A stretch of DNA of 64,000 bases from Pseudomonas taetrolens (lineage in GTDB: Bacteria; Pseudomonadota; Gammaproteobacteria; Pseudomonadales; Pseudomonadaceae): contig NZ_LS483370.1 in the NCBI RefSeq assembly GCF_900475285.1, positions 3,238,001 to 3,302,000 on the forward strand, read 5' to 3'. Position 1 is the stretch's first letter; every line of letters starts with the position of its first letter. The position numbers were made by a program, and so were the translations under genes. The notes beneath the pieces are model-generated. The model was given only the letters and a program-made list of their open reading frames with translations, was not told where the DNA came from and searched no databases. Of the stretch, positions 7,125 through 16,180 are shown piece by piece.

Positions 7125-8306
7125 ATGTCTCCCCAGACCCGCTTACTCGCCAGCTTTATCGCGCTCATGATGGCAATGGGCATTGGCCGTTTTTCATTGA
7201 CGCCACAACTGCCGCACCTGATCAGTGAAGGCCAGATCGATCTGACCGGCGCCGGGTTGATTGCTGCCGCCAACTACCTGGGTTATTTGCTCGGAGCGCT
7301 GGATGCCATCCGCGCCAGACGTCCCGCACAGATCCAGCACCGGCTGCAGGCGGGTCTGTGGTTATGCGTGGGGCTGACCCTTCTGTCATTCTGGGCCCAG
7401 GGGTTTTGGCCGCACCTGCTTTTGCGCTTTGGTACCGGGGTCGCCAGCGCCTGGGTGATGGTGATGATTACCTCGCTCAGCCAGCAAATTGCCATAGCTG
7501 CCAATCGCCCGCGCTCAGGCGCACTGGTGTTTGCCGGCCCGGGTGCCGGGGTACTGCTCACGGGGGTGCTGGCGCTGGTTTCGAACAGGCTCGACCAGCC
7601 TTCGGCCATCTTATGGCTGGTTTATGCCGCCGCGGCCCTGTTGATGCTGTTGGCGATTTTGCCGATTCTGCCGAGGCCCGTCACAAACGCAAAGGCCAGC
7701 GCGGTGATGCAACCGACTGAACGGACGCCCGGGATTGCGCGACTGGGTGCGATCTATGCGCTGTATGGTCTGGGCTACATCATCCCGGCCACGTTTCTGT
7801 CGCAGATGGCCAGCGCCCGATTTCACGGCCAGTGGCAAGCGGACCTGTTCTGGCCCGCATTCGGGTTGTGCGCCGCAATTGGCGTCGGCCTGATCAGCTT
7901 GCGCCGTCCCCGCCCCGGCACCACACGCCTGTGGTTGACGGGTGGATTGTGGATACAGGCGCTGGGGGTGCTGGCATGCCTGCTGCCAAGCAGCGCGGGC
8001 CTGGCATTGGGCGTGGTTCTGTGTGGCACCCCGTTCCTGGCCTGCATGCCGCTGGTCATGCAACGCTCCCGGGATCTGGCGCCCCATGCCATGCAACGCA
8101 ACGCCGCTTTGCTGACCGCCTGCTTTGCCCTCGGCCAGTTGTGCGGGCCGTTACTGGCGGCCCTCAGCAGTCATTTCAGCGGCGGCCTGCAGCCGGCGTT
8201 GATTGCCGCTGCCGCGGGGCTGCTGCTTGCCGGAGGACTGGCCTTGCAGTCGGTCAGCTCCCCAGCAGCGCACGCACCTTGCGACGCAACCACGGCTCAG
8301 CGCTGA
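7125..8306 (+). CDS. YbfB/YjiJ-family MFS transporter
   Basis: A 393-residue integral membrane protein of the YbfB/YjiJ branch of the major facilitator superfamily. The N-terminus LLASFIALMMAMGIGRFSLTPQLPHL is typical, and there are about 12 hydrophobic segments with a central break near residues 185-205. CAGGAA precedes the ATG at 7125. The substrate is unknown. It is divergent from the LysR gene that may control it. Its last 53 bases overlap the end of the EamA gene on the other strand, and its C-terminal tail (AAHAPCDATTAQR) looks hydrophilic and unconserved, so the stop may have drifted downstream. Confidence 0.85.
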   Translation: MSPQTRLLASFIALMMAMGIGRFSLTPQLPHLISEGQIDLTGAGLIAAANYLGYLLGALDAIRARRPAQIQHRLQAGLWLCVGLTLLSFWAQGFWPHLLLRFGTGVASAWVMVMITSLSQQIAIAANRPRSGALVFAGPGAGVLLTGVLALVSNRLDQPSAILWLVYAAAALLMLLAILPILPRPVTNAKASAVMQPTERTPGIARLGAIYALYGLGYIIPATFLSQMASARFHGQWQADLFWPAFGLCAAIGVGLISLRRPRPGTTRLWLTGGLWIQALGVLACLLPSSAGLALGVVLCGTPFLACMPLVMQRSRDLAPHAMQRNAALLTACFALGQLCGPLLAALSSHFSGGLQPALIAAAAGLLLAGGLALQSVSSPAAHAPCDATTAQR

Positions 8307-9183
8307 CAAACGTTATGCCGAATAACACCAGCACAGCGCCCACCACAAAGTTGAAGCTCAAGGGCTCATTGAGCAACAGCACACCGAACGTCACACCGAA
8401 CAGCGGGGTCATGAACGAAAACACCGCCAGGTTGGAGGCCAGGTAACGCTTGAGCAGCCAGAACCACACCAGATAACTGAAAAACGACACCACCAGCCCT
8501 TGAAACAGCACGCTGGCCACGGCGACTGGCGTCAGGCTGACATGGCTGATCTGCCCACTGACAGCGGCAATCAACAACAGCCCGACAAAACCGACCATCA
8601 ACTGGTAGAACAAGGTCAGCGTGACGGGGGCTTCGGACAGCCGAGAAGCCCGCACCACCACGGTGGTCGCACCCCAGGCCATGCCGGCCAGGATCCCGCA
8701 GGCATCGCCCAGCAACATGGTGCGATCCATCCCGGAAAATGAAACACCCCCGGCAAAGGCGAAGGCGATGCCTGCGAAAGCGAGAAAAATCCCCAGCCAC
8801 TGCAATGGCCGCAAACGCTCGCTGGGCAGAAACCAGTGAACCCCGAGGGCGGTAAAGATGGGGGCGGTATAGAGAAAAACCGACATATGGGCGGCGCTGG
8901 TCATTTGCAGACCTTCGGCGATGAAGAAAAACTCCAGGCCGAACAGGCTGCCTGCCAGCAAGCCGGCTCGCCAAGTGCACGGAACCTGGCTCCATCCGCC
9001 TTTCCAGCAGATCAACAACCCCACCAGCAACGCTGCAATCGCGGAACGAGAGGCGGCCTGCATCACGGGCGCGATGTCCACGGCCGCCGCTTTGATGACG
9101 ACTTGCTGCACGCCCCAGATCAGGCACAGACCCAGCATCACTTGCAGTGCGAAAGCATCCGTTGCTCGCCGCGAAACAGTCAT
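8254..9183 (-). CDS. EamA-family (DMT) transporter
   Basis: A 309-residue permease with two EamA repeats and about ten transmembrane segments. The first repeat starts MLGLCLIWGVQQVVIKAA (about residue 15) and the second includes WGATTVVVRASRL (about residue 170). It closes with the conserved FLTPLFGVTFGVLLLNEPLS-type stretch (here FSFMTPLFGVTFGVLLLN). Such proteins usually export amino acids or metabolites, but no substrate can be read here. Its 3' end overlaps that of the MFS gene by 53 bases. Confidence 0.85.
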   Translation of the reverse strand: MTVSRRATDAFALQVMLGLCLIWGVQQVVIKAAAVDIAPVMQAASRSAIAALLVGLLICWKGGWSQVPCTWRAGLLAGSLFGLEFFFIAEGLQMTSAAHMSVFLYTAPIFTALGVHWFLPSERLRPLQWLGIFLAFAGIAFAFAGGVSFSGMDRTMLLGDACGILAGMAWGATTVVVRASRLSEAPVTLTLFYQLMVGFVGLLLIAAVSGQISHVSLTPVAVASVLFQGLVVSFFSYLVWFWLLKRYLASNLAVFSFMTPLFGVTFGVLLLNEPLSFNFVVGAVLVLFGITFVSAEPWLRRKVRALLGS

Positions 9184-9242
9184 AGCTACACCTGGAAGAA
9201 GGTCAAGGGACGCACAATATTCAGCGTGTCATTAAGAAAGAA

Positions 9243-9647
9243 TCAGGCCGCCAGCTTGTGTGACGTCCAGTAACCCGACAATGCCGCCAGGCAGGTCAAC
9301 AGACCGCCCCAGGCCATGTCCATCAAGGCCAGTTGGGCCGACCAGCCTTGCAGGGTAGCCCAGTTGGTCATGTCGTAGGTGCCATACGCCACCAACCCGA
9401 AAAACGCACCGCTCAATGCTGCCCTGCGCGCACTGCTGCGGGCCAGAGCCGGCAATACCACAAAAAACACCACACCCAGCACGTACACCAGGTAGAACAC
9501 GATCGCCGGCCCCCACTTGGGTTGCTCAAGCATCAGCGGGCCCAGTAACTCTTTATAGGTAGAGTCCATGAGCACACCCAGCCACAGGCCGTCGAGCACC
9601 AGAAAAGCCAGCAATGCACCGGTATATGCCCACGCAACTTTTCTCAT
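9243..9647 (-). CDS. DUF2177 family membrane protein
   Basis: A 134-residue membrane protein with four hydrophobic segments, of the DUF2177 family; function unknown. Recognisable stretches are DGLWLGVLMDSTYKELLG, then GAFFGLVAYGTYDMTNWATL, which carries the family's YxTYDMTN signature, and DMAWGGLLTCLAA. It lies 24 bases downstream of cvfB on the same strand and 59 bases upstream of the EamA gene, so it is probably read through from cvfB. Confidence 0.85.
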   Translation of the reverse strand: MRKVAWAYTGALLAFLVLDGLWLGVLMDSTYKELLGPLMLEQPKWGPAIVFYLVYVLGVVFFVVLPALARSSARRAALSGAFFGLVAYGTYDMTNWATLQGWSAQLALMDMAWGGLLTCLAALSGYWTSHKLAA

Positions 9648-9671
9648 GACGACAGCCCTCGGTCTGCAGGA

Positions 9672-10508
9672 TCAGATCAATTCGATACGGTCCGGATGAA
9701 TCGTAATCTTGCCTTCCTTGTACAGTGCACCGATAGCCTTTTTAAAGTTGCCCTTGCTCACACCGAACAGGCTGCTGATGACTTCGGGGGCACTTTTGTC
9801 GCTGACTGCCAAAACACCGTCATTGTCGCGCAACTTGGCGAGGATCTTCGAGTTCAGGCTGCTGGCGGCTTCCTGGCCTACCGGCTGCAGGCTCAGGCTG
9901 ATTTTGCCGTCTGCGCGAATCTCTTTGATGAAGCCTTTCTCTTGCTTGCCCGCGCGCATAAACTTGAACACTTCGTTCTTGTGGATCAAGCCCCAGTGCT
10001 TGTTGTTGATCACGGCTTTAAAGCCCATGTCCGTGGCTTCGGCCACCAACAGGTCAACTTCCTGGCCCACTTGATAGGTCGGCGGGGTCTTGTCCAGATA
10101 ACGGTCCAGTCGCGCTGTCGCCGTAATACGACGAGTGTGCTTGTCGAGGTAGACATGCACCACGACGTATTCGCCAGCGGTCATCTGGCGTTTTTCTTCG
10201 GAATACGGCAGCAGCAAGTCTTTCGGCAACCCCCAATCCAGGAAGACACCGATGCTATTAACTTCAACCACTTTGAGACTGGCAAACTCACCGACCTGAA
10301 CTTTTGGTTTTTCAGTGGTGGCAATTAATTTGTCATCACTGTCCAAATAAACAAATACGTTGAGCCAGTCTTCATCTTCACTGGGAATATCTTTGGGAAT
10401 ATAACGATTGGGCAGCAGGATTTCGCCGTCTGCCCCGCCATCCAGATACAAACCGAAGTTCGTGTGTTTCACCACTTGCAAACTGTTGTAGCGACCGATT
10501 AAAGCCAT
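9672..10508 (-). CDS. cvfB: S1 RNA-binding domain protein CvfB
   Basis: A 278-residue protein of the CvfB/YitL family: three tandem S1-like domains (about residues 1-60, 70-130 and 145-205) and a C-terminal winged helix (SSLFGVSKGNFKKAIGALYKEG). In Staphylococcus the relative binds RNA and affects virulence genes; in pseudomonads the role is not defined. I use the ATG at 10508 (MALIGRYNSLQVV); an upstream in-frame start adds five residues without better support. The winged helix and S1 modules together are diagnostic. Confidence 0.85.
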   Translation of the reverse strand: MALIGRYNSLQVVKHTNFGLYLDGGADGEILLPNRYIPKDIPSEDEDWLNVFVYLDSDDKLIATTEKPKVQVGEFASLKVVEVNSIGVFLDWGLPKDLLLPYSEEKRQMTAGEYVVVHVYLDKHTRRITATARLDRYLDKTPPTYQVGQEVDLLVAEATDMGFKAVINNKHWGLIHKNEVFKFMRAGKQEKGFIKEIRADGKISLSLQPVGQEAASSLNSKILAKLRDNDGVLAVSDKSAPEVISSLFGVSKGNFKKAIGALYKEGKITIHPDRIELI

Positions 10509-10865
10509 GTTCAATACCCTCATTACGTGGGCGGCATTCTACCCGAGTTTAGGGAGGCGAATTGAGGTGCCGCCGCCTGCCAATCAAAAAATCTGTGAAA
10601 GGCCTGATTTCTCAGGATTTTCTGGCCGCTTGCAGCACCATTCGTCAGCCTTGCGCACACCGCAAGTCAGCTTGGCGACCTCCCGGGCGGATTAAAACAT
10701 CACCACCGTTGTTAATTAAAACAGCGAGTTAGAGAACGTTTTGATGAACGATCATGTACATGATCAGGCCGCGAGGTTTATTTTAAGAAGATATTTAACA
10801 AGCCATTGTCAAGTATTTCTGGTACTATCGCTGGCCAAGTTATTTTCTACAGGTCAATAGCCGTC
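10509..10865. other. Intergenic region with a 16-bp palindrome
   Basis: 357 bases between cvfB and a small gene. It holds a perfect 16-bp palindrome, GATCATGTACATGATC, at 10750-10765, a short stem CCTGA-TTTC-TCAGG at 10602-10615, and an AT-rich stretch from about 10770 to 10860 that probably contains the promoter of the small gene. A 62-codon frame starting inside the cvfB leader has no ribosome binding site and is not accepted. Confidence 0.5.
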
Positions 10866-11045
10866 ATGCGCGTTAAAGCATCTGCCAGCAAAGCAAAGCC
10901 AGCTCCCGCTGTTGAAACCAGCGATTCAATCAATGCGCAAATTTCCGCATTCTTGAAGTCCGGCGGTGAGATCCAGCAAATTGACAAAGGTGTCAGCGGC
11001 CAGACATTCGGCCCGTCCAAGCAAATCACGCTGGGCAAAAAGTAA
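10866..11045 (+). CDS. Small basic protein of unknown function
   Basis: A 59-residue protein. The N-terminal part is Lys/Ala/Pro-rich (MRVKASASKAKPAPAVE), then a helix SINAQISAFLKSGGEIQQI and a Gly/Ser/Lys tail VSGQTFGPSKQITLGKK. I believe similar small proteins are widespread in Pseudomonas, sometimes labelled transcriptional regulators, but I cannot name a function. An in-frame ATG at 10806 would add 20 residues over the promoter region; the ATG at 10866 fits the basic N-terminus better, although its ribosome binding site is weak (CAGG 10 to 14 bases upstream). Confidence 0.6.
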   Translation: MRVKASASKAKPAPAVETSDSINAQISAFLKSGGEIQQIDKGVSGQTFGPSKQITLGKK

Positions 11046-11236
11046 CACCCCTCGCGTCACTGTGTCCTCATGCGCTTTGCCTTCCAAAGCGCTAGGACTA
11101 ACGATTTATCCGCCTTATCCCCCTCGCATTGATCCGGTACTCGACAAATCGACGAACGGCATTCATCCGCCCCTATTCATCCGTATGCTCTAAAGCCTCT
11201 GGATCAAGCCTCTTGGCCCATACAAGGAGGGAATAC

Positions 11237-11959
11237 ATGCCCACGCGGGTGTTAATGCTGACCATCGGCATGCTGGCCAGTTCGCTGGCCAATGCCCAGG
11301 TGTTTTCCCGTGAACTGGGAGATTTCGACCTTAAACTGGCCACCCAGCCAAGCCGCAGCATGGCGCAGGGCCTGGTCAAACCCACCAGCCCCGGCTCAAG
11401 CTTCCATGGCGGCCTCGACCTCAGCCATGACAGCGGCTGGTATGTCGGCCAATGGGCACCGACGATGGGCATCAAGCCGGGCAGCAACCTCGAGGTAGAC
11501 TCCTACCTGGGTTACAAACACCCTTTCGACGAAAGCCTGAGCTATGAGCTGGGGATGATTCATTACAGCTACCCCAAACTGAGCCCGCTCGACAGCCAGC
11601 AATTTTATGCCGGGCTCACGTTGCTGGGCACGCGCTTTGGCGCAGCCTTCAGTAATGACCCAGGGCGCCGTGACAGCACGCTGTTTGCCGACCTCGGCCT
11701 CAATCAGCCCTTTGGTATCGGGATGAGCATGAAGTACACCGCCCACCAATTGGACTCGCCTGTGTCCATCGCCGAGGGTGGCAGCGTACATGCTTTCAAT
11801 GACTGGTCGGTTAAATTATCGCGCCCGTGGATGGGAATCGACCTGAACCTGATCTACAGCGACTCCAACCTCAACGGCAATGACTGCTCGGCGTATTCAG
11901 GGCAAAACTCGCAGTGCGATGGCTTGCTGACCTTTAAAGCCGAGCGCGCGTTTTACTGA
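11237..11959 (+). CDS. TorF-family putative outer-membrane porin
   Basis: A 240-residue exported protein of the TorF/gcw_chp family (about 230-260 residues, predicted small beta-barrel). The signal peptide MPTRVLMLTIGMLASSLANA ends with a likely cleavage ANA-QV after residue 20. The mature part has alternating strands with aromatic girdles, such as GWYVGQWAP and DSYLGYKHPF, and ends in ERAFY with the C-terminal aromatic typical of outer-membrane barrels. AAGGAGG seven bases upstream of the ATG at 11237 decides the start. Substrate unknown. Confidence 0.8.
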   Translation: MPTRVLMLTIGMLASSLANAQVFSRELGDFDLKLATQPSRSMAQGLVKPTSPGSSFHGGLDLSHDSGWYVGQWAPTMGIKPGSNLEVDSYLGYKHPFDESLSYELGMIHYSYPKLSPLDSQQFYAGLTLLGTRFGAAFSNDPGRRDSTLFADLGLNQPFGIGMSMKYTAHQLDSPVSIAEGGSVHAFNDWSVKLSRPWMGIDLNLIYSDSNLNGNDCSAYSGQNSQCDGLLTFKAERAFY

Positions 11960-11998
11960 GTCGAAAGCCCGTCACTGAAGGCTGCCCCGCGGCTGGAT

Positions 11999-12391
11999 TC
12001 AGGCAATTTGAACCTTTGCGGCCAGCGCATCGAAGATCACAGGGTCCAGCGCATCCGATTGCTGGTTGAGCACCTGCAACGGGTGGTCATTGCCCGGAAT
12101 ACTGCTGTCGATCAGGCTCAACAGGCTGGCCCCACGCGCGGTCAGGACAAAGTTCTCGCCGTTGCCGCCCTCTTCCTCAGGCCGGCTTTCAATAAAACCG
12201 TTCTTGAACAGCAGCGCTTCATAATCAGCCGCCAGCTTTTTCAGTTCATCCAGATTACCAATCGGTTGGCCGGCGGCGGCCTGGGCTGCCGCGTGCTCTT
12301 CAGCATAAGCCCGCGGCGCAAATGCAACGCCGTCGTTATTCTGGACTTCATGGAGTAGCCGTTCGATCAGTGCCCAGTTGTAAGTGGTCAT
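11999..12391 (-). CDS. Winged-helix-like protein (DUF2513-like)
   Basis: A 130-residue cytosolic protein. The opening MTTYNWALIERLLHEVQN and the later ADYEALLFKNGFIESRPEE followed by NFVLTARGASLLSLI have the pattern of a winged helix as in DUF2513 proteins: helix, Tyr-x-hydrophobic core, then a beta wing ending in LTxxG. It is often annotated as a transcriptional regulator, but there is no direct proof of DNA binding. I prefer the ATG at 12391, with GGAG ten bases upstream, over the GTG at 12400. Confidence 0.65.
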   Translation of the reverse strand: MTTYNWALIERLLHEVQNNDGVAFAPRAYAEEHAAAQAAAGQPIGNLDELKKLAADYEALLFKNGFIESRPEEEGGNGENFVLTARGASLLSLIDSSIPGNDHPLQVLNQQSDALDPVIFDALAAKVQIA

Positions 12392-12512
12392 CAGCGTCAC
12401 GCTCCGTACTGTTTGATGAAAAAAGCCTTCATCAGTAGTGACCGGCAGACCACCAGGACGTTCAGCCGGTGTTTGCAGCCTACGACGGGATCAGCAGCCT
12501 GGAACGGGCAAC

Positions 12513-12538
12513 AAAAAACCCGGCCTGGGCCGGGTTTT
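12513..12538 (-). terminator. Terminator of the DEAD-box helicase gene
   Basis: A perfect stem AAAACCCGGC (12515-12524) / GCCGGGTTTT (12529-12538) with a 4-base loop. Read on the minus strand it is followed by a run of six Ts. Confidence 0.9.
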
Positions 12539-12557
12539 GGTGAATCACATGCGCGCC

Positions 12558-13904
12558 TTATTCGGCGGCAGGTGCTTCTGGCTTGCGGCGCTTGAGCGGA
12601 GCCATGCCGTCTTTGCTGACCAACGACAATGCGTCGGTTTTCGGACGGTTGGCGATTTTACGCTTGGTCGGAGCCTTGGCGCCGGACTTCTTCTTGTCGC
12701 CTTTGGCGTCGGTCTTTTTCTTTTTCACGCCAACGGCCTTGCCCGATGCCTTGACCTTCTTCGGCCCGGTGTAGGTGCCTTTGACTTCCTTGATGGTGCG
12801 ACGCTCGAAGCTTTGCTTCAGGTAGCGCTCAACGCTGGACATCAGGTTCCAGTCACCGTGGCAAATCAGCGAGATCGCCAGGCCATCGTTGCCCGCGCGA
12901 CCGGTACGACCAATACGGTGTACGTATTCGTCGCCGCTGCGTGGCATGTCAAAGTTGATCACCATGTCCAGACCATCAACGTCCAGACCACGGGCCGCCA
13001 CATCGGTGGCCACCAGGATCTTGACCCCGCCCTGCTTCAGGCGGTCGATTGCCAGCTTGCGATCCTTCTGATCCTTCTCACCGTGCAAGACAAACGCCTT
13101 GTACTCCTGAGCCACCAGACGACCGTAGATACGGTCAGCCATGGCCCGGGTGTTGGTGAAGATAATGGCTTTTTGATAAGTCTCGTTGGCCAGCAGCCAG
13201 TTCACGATTTGCTCTTTGTGCTGGTTGTGATCGGCCGTGATCACTTGCTGGCGAGTCGTGGCGTTCAGCTGGCTGACCTGGTTGAGCTGCAAGTGCTCGG
13301 GATCGGTCAGGACCTTGCCGATCATCTCGCGCAGCCCGGAGCCACCGGTGGTGGCCGAGAACAGCATGGTTTGCTGACGGTTTGGACACTCATCGACCAG
13401 ACGCTGGACGTCTTCCGAGAAGCCCATGTCGAGCATGCGGTCGGCTTCGTCGAGCACCAGCACTTCAACTTCTTTCAAGTCCAGGTTGCCGGCGTTCAGT
13501 TGCTCCAGCAAACGACCGGGCGTGCCGATCAGAATGTCCGGCACCTTGCGCAACATGGCGGCCTGGACCTTGAAGTCTTCACCACCGGTGATCAGGCCGG
13601 ACTTGATGAACGTGAACTGCGAAAAACGCTCGACTTCTTTCAGCGTCTGCTGTGCCAGCTCGCGGGTCGGCAACAGGATCAACGCTTTGATGCTGACGCG
13701 AATTTTGGCCGGACCGATCAGGCGATTGAGAATCGGCAGGACGAAAGCGGCGGTTTTGCCACTCCCGGTTTGAGCTGTCACCCGCAGGTCACGCCCTTCG
13801 AGCGCGAGCGGAATGGCCGCTGCTTGCACAGGCGTTGGCTCGACAAATTTAAGCTCGGCCACGGCTTTAAGCAGGCGTTCGTGCAGGGCGAATTGGGAAA
13901 ACAC
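12558..13904 (-). CDS. DEAD-box ATP-dependent RNA helicase
   Basis: A 448-residue RNA helicase. Motifs from the chosen GTG at 13904: Q motif near PTPVQAAAIP, Walker A AQTGSGKT (44-51), PTRELA, TPGRLL, DEAD (152-155), SAT, then the second RecA domain with IIFTNTRAMAD, VATDVAARGLD and HRIGRTGRAG. A Lys-rich tail (GVKKKKTDAKGDKKKSG) probably binds RNA. The GTG is favoured because GAGGT lies seven bases upstream; the frame is open for 47 more codons but those look non-coding. It resembles RhlE/SrmB-type helicases of ribosome assembly and cold growth; the exact subtype is not certain. Confidence 0.92.
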   Translation of the reverse strand: MFSQFALHERLLKAVAELKFVEPTPVQAAAIPLALEGRDLRVTAQTGSGKTAAFVLPILNRLIGPAKIRVSIKALILLPTRELAQQTLKEVERFSQFTFIKSGLITGGEDFKVQAAMLRKVPDILIGTPGRLLEQLNAGNLDLKEVEVLVLDEADRMLDMGFSEDVQRLVDECPNRQQTMLFSATTGGSGLREMIGKVLTDPEHLQLNQVSQLNATTRQQVITADHNQHKEQIVNWLLANETYQKAIIFTNTRAMADRIYGRLVAQEYKAFVLHGEKDQKDRKLAIDRLKQGGVKILVATDVAARGLDVDGLDMVINFDMPRSGDEYVHRIGRTGRAGNDGLAISLICHGDWNLMSSVERYLKQSFERRTIKEVKGTYTGPKKVKASGKAVGVKKKKTDAKGDKKKSGAKAPTKRKIANRPKTDALSLVSKDGMAPLKRRKPEAPAAE

Positions 13905-14096
13905 GGGTGCTACCTCGAAGAAATGCAAAAAATCAGCGGCATAGAGTAACGGTTTCGAGCGCCCAGGCCGAGTTTCTTTGTACAAACGGCACGAAACAAA
14001 TGCTTTTTTAAGATCTTTAGTCCTGTCCAAGCCCCAAAAGCGCACTTAAATGCTCTAATTCCGGGGCCATTTCTCTTTGGGGTAACGTTTTAGCTT

Positions 14097-15398
14097 ATGG
14101 ACACTCAACAACTCTGGGCCCGTTTCCAGGCCCTCTGGGCCAACCTGGATCAACATCCCTGGGTATCGGCGTTTCTCGGCCTGATTGTGCTGGTGAGTAT
14201 CGCTCTGATTGCCGGTTACATCGCACGCATCATTATCCTGCGCGTGAGCAAGATCCTCGGCCGTCAACCGGCCTTGCATTGGGTCAATAACTTACGCGAA
14301 CACAAGGTGTTCCACCGTCTGGCACAATTGACGCCGTCCCTGATGGTGCAATTCGGACGCAACCTGGTACCGGATCTGAGCGACAACGGCCGCCATTTCC
14401 TGGGCAACCTGGCACTGGCCGTCACCATCTTTGTCCTGACCCGCGTAACCAGCGCGCTGCTGGATGCCTTGCTCGATATTTATTCGCGCACCAATTACGC
14501 CAAGACCCGCCCGATCAAGGGCTACATCCAGCTGAGCCAGATGCTGCTGTATGTGTTTTCGGCCATCATCATTGTCGCCACCCTGATCGATCGCTCACCG
14601 ATGCTGCTTCTCTCGGGGCTGGGCGCTATGTCTGCGGTCATCTTGCTGGTCTACAAAGACACCCTGCTGTCGTTCGTGGCCAGCGTGCAGTTGACCAGCA
14701 ATGACTTGCTGCGCGTCGGCGACTGGATCGAAATGCCTCAGGTGGGTGCCGATGGCGATGTGATCGACATCACATTGCATACAGTCAAAGTGCAGAACTT
14801 TGACAAGACCATCGTCTCGATTCCGACCTGGCGCCTGATGTCCGAGTCGTTCAAAAACTGGCGCGGCATGCAGCAATCGGGGGGACGCCGGATCAAGCGC
14901 AGCCTGTTCATCGATGCCAATGACGTCAGTTTCCTGACCGATGAACAGGAACAGCGTCTGGAGCAAGTGCGCTTGCTGAGCGATTACCTGGCGCGCAAAA
15001 AGGCTGAACTCAAAAGCTGGAATGAAGCTCAGGGTAACGTTGCTGCCCTGTCAGCCAATCGGCGGCGCATGACCAACATCGGGACCTTCCGCGCCTATGC
15101 GCTGGCCTACCTGAAAAGCCATGCCGAGATTCAGCCGAACATGACCTGTATGGTGCGCCAGCTACAAACCACGGCCCAAGGTGTGCCGCTGGAGGTGTAC
15201 TGCTTTACCCGTACTACGGTGTGGGGCGAATACGAACAGATCCAGGGCGATATTTTTGACTATTTGCTGGCCGTGATGCCCGAGTTCGGGCTGAGCGTGT
15301 ATCAACAACCAAGCGGGAATGACCTGCGAAATGGCCTGTTGAACAAGATCAAGGCACCGTTGGTGGTGTCGGCCGAGACAGCAGAAGCCGAGGCCTGA
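14097..15398 (+). CDS. MscS-family mechanosensitive channel (YbdG type)
   Basis: A 433-residue inner-membrane channel of the MscS superfamily. It has five hydrophobic segments; the last, LLLSGLGAMSAVILLVYKDTLLSFVASV, is the pore helix of the family, followed by the beta domain LLRVGDWIEMP...GDVIDITLHTVKVQNFDKTIVSIPT. The insertion around residues 265-340 and the overall length fit E. coli YbdG (MscM). It should release solutes at low osmolarity. It is convergent with the RBBP9-like gene, and a 12-bp stem lies between them. Confidence 0.88.
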   Translation: MDTQQLWARFQALWANLDQHPWVSAFLGLIVLVSIALIAGYIARIIILRVSKILGRQPALHWVNNLREHKVFHRLAQLTPSLMVQFGRNLVPDLSDNGRHFLGNLALAVTIFVLTRVTSALLDALLDIYSRTNYAKTRPIKGYIQLSQMLLYVFSAIIIVATLIDRSPMLLLSGLGAMSAVILLVYKDTLLSFVASVQLTSNDLLRVGDWIEMPQVGADGDVIDITLHTVKVQNFDKTIVSIPTWRLMSESFKNWRGMQQSGGRRIKRSLFIDANDVSFLTDEQEQRLEQVRLLSDYLARKKAELKSWNEAQGNVAALSANRRRMTNIGTFRAYALAYLKSHAEIQPNMTCMVRQLQTTAQGVPLEVYCFTRTTVWGEYEQIQGDIFDYLLAVMPEFGLSVYQQPSGNDLRNGLLNKIKAPLVVSAETAEAEA

Positions 15399-15409
15399 TC
15401 CGCAAACTG

Positions 15410-15449
15410 CTCAGGCCCTTGCACCCGCTCGTGGTGACAAGGGCTTGAG
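15410..15449. terminator. Hairpin between convergent genes
   Basis: CTCAGGCCCTTG (15410-15421) pairs with CAAGGGCTTGAG (15438-15449), 12 bp with one G-T pair. There is no T-tract, so a role as terminator is inferred from position only. Confidence 0.5.
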
Positions 15450-15460
15450 CTTCACCAGGG

Positions 15461-16021
15461 TTAACCGTGCTGGAACTGCGGATCGCCTGTCAGCTTGAAC
15501 AGCAGGTCCACGCCCTCGGACCAGGCACCGTAACCACTCTGGTCATTGATATGACCTGCCTTGTGCAACCACACCAACTCGCTGCCCCATGCCTCGCTGA
15601 AGGCACTGGCCCGCGTCACGGAGACATAGGGATCATCCGTGCTGGCGACGGTGATCGCGTTAAAGGGTAACGGGTTCATGAGCATCGGGGTAAAGCCCGT
15701 AGTACCTTCCGGGTAGCTGTCGGCCTCTGTATCGCTGGGGGCGACCAGCAATGCGCCACGCACCCGCTGCGCCGCTTCGGGGTACTGCTGCGCCCACTGT
15801 GCGATCAGGCTGCACGCCAGACTGTGCCCCACCAGGACAACCGGACGCTGACTGGCCATCACCTTGTCGTGTAGCCGCAGTACCCAGTCCGCGCAGGTCG
15901 GCGTCTGCCAGTCACTCTGCTCGACTCGATGCAGCCCGCTGAAACGCTGTTCCCACTGTGTTTGCCAATGCTGGGGCCCGGAATCGAAGAGGCCTGGCAA
16001 TATCAACACCCTGACGGTCAT
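15461..16021 (-). CDS. RBBP9/YdeN-family serine hydrolase
   Basis: A 186-residue alpha/beta hydrolase of the RBBP9 (DUF1234-like) family. The nucleophile elbow is VGHSLA with Ser67, the acid is Asp129 or Asp130 in STDDPYV, and the base is His157 in AGHIND. The N-terminal ILPGLFDSGPQHWQTQWE and DWQTP are diagnostic for the family. The substrate is unknown. The compact size without a lid is normal for the family. Confidence 0.85.
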   Translation of the reverse strand: MTVRVLILPGLFDSGPQHWQTQWEQRFSGLHRVEQSDWQTPTCADWVLRLHDKVMASQRPVVLVGHSLACSLIAQWAQQYPEAAQRVRGALLVAPSDTEADSYPEGTTGFTPMLMNPLPFNAITVASTDDPYVSVTRASAFSEAWGSELVWLHKAGHINDQSGYGAWSEGVDLLFKLTGDPQFQHG

Positions 16022-16180
16022 CCCTGTTCTCCCTTGAGGCGGTGGATAGGTCGTTGAGACGTTAGCTCGCCCCGGCCCTCAGGTCTAGTCAAGTGAGGCT
16101 CGCGCCGACCAGTATCATCAGAGTCCTCGCCTTCCCCCCCTGGTTATTCCCCATGCACCTAAAGCCCGTTTTTTCAGCAC

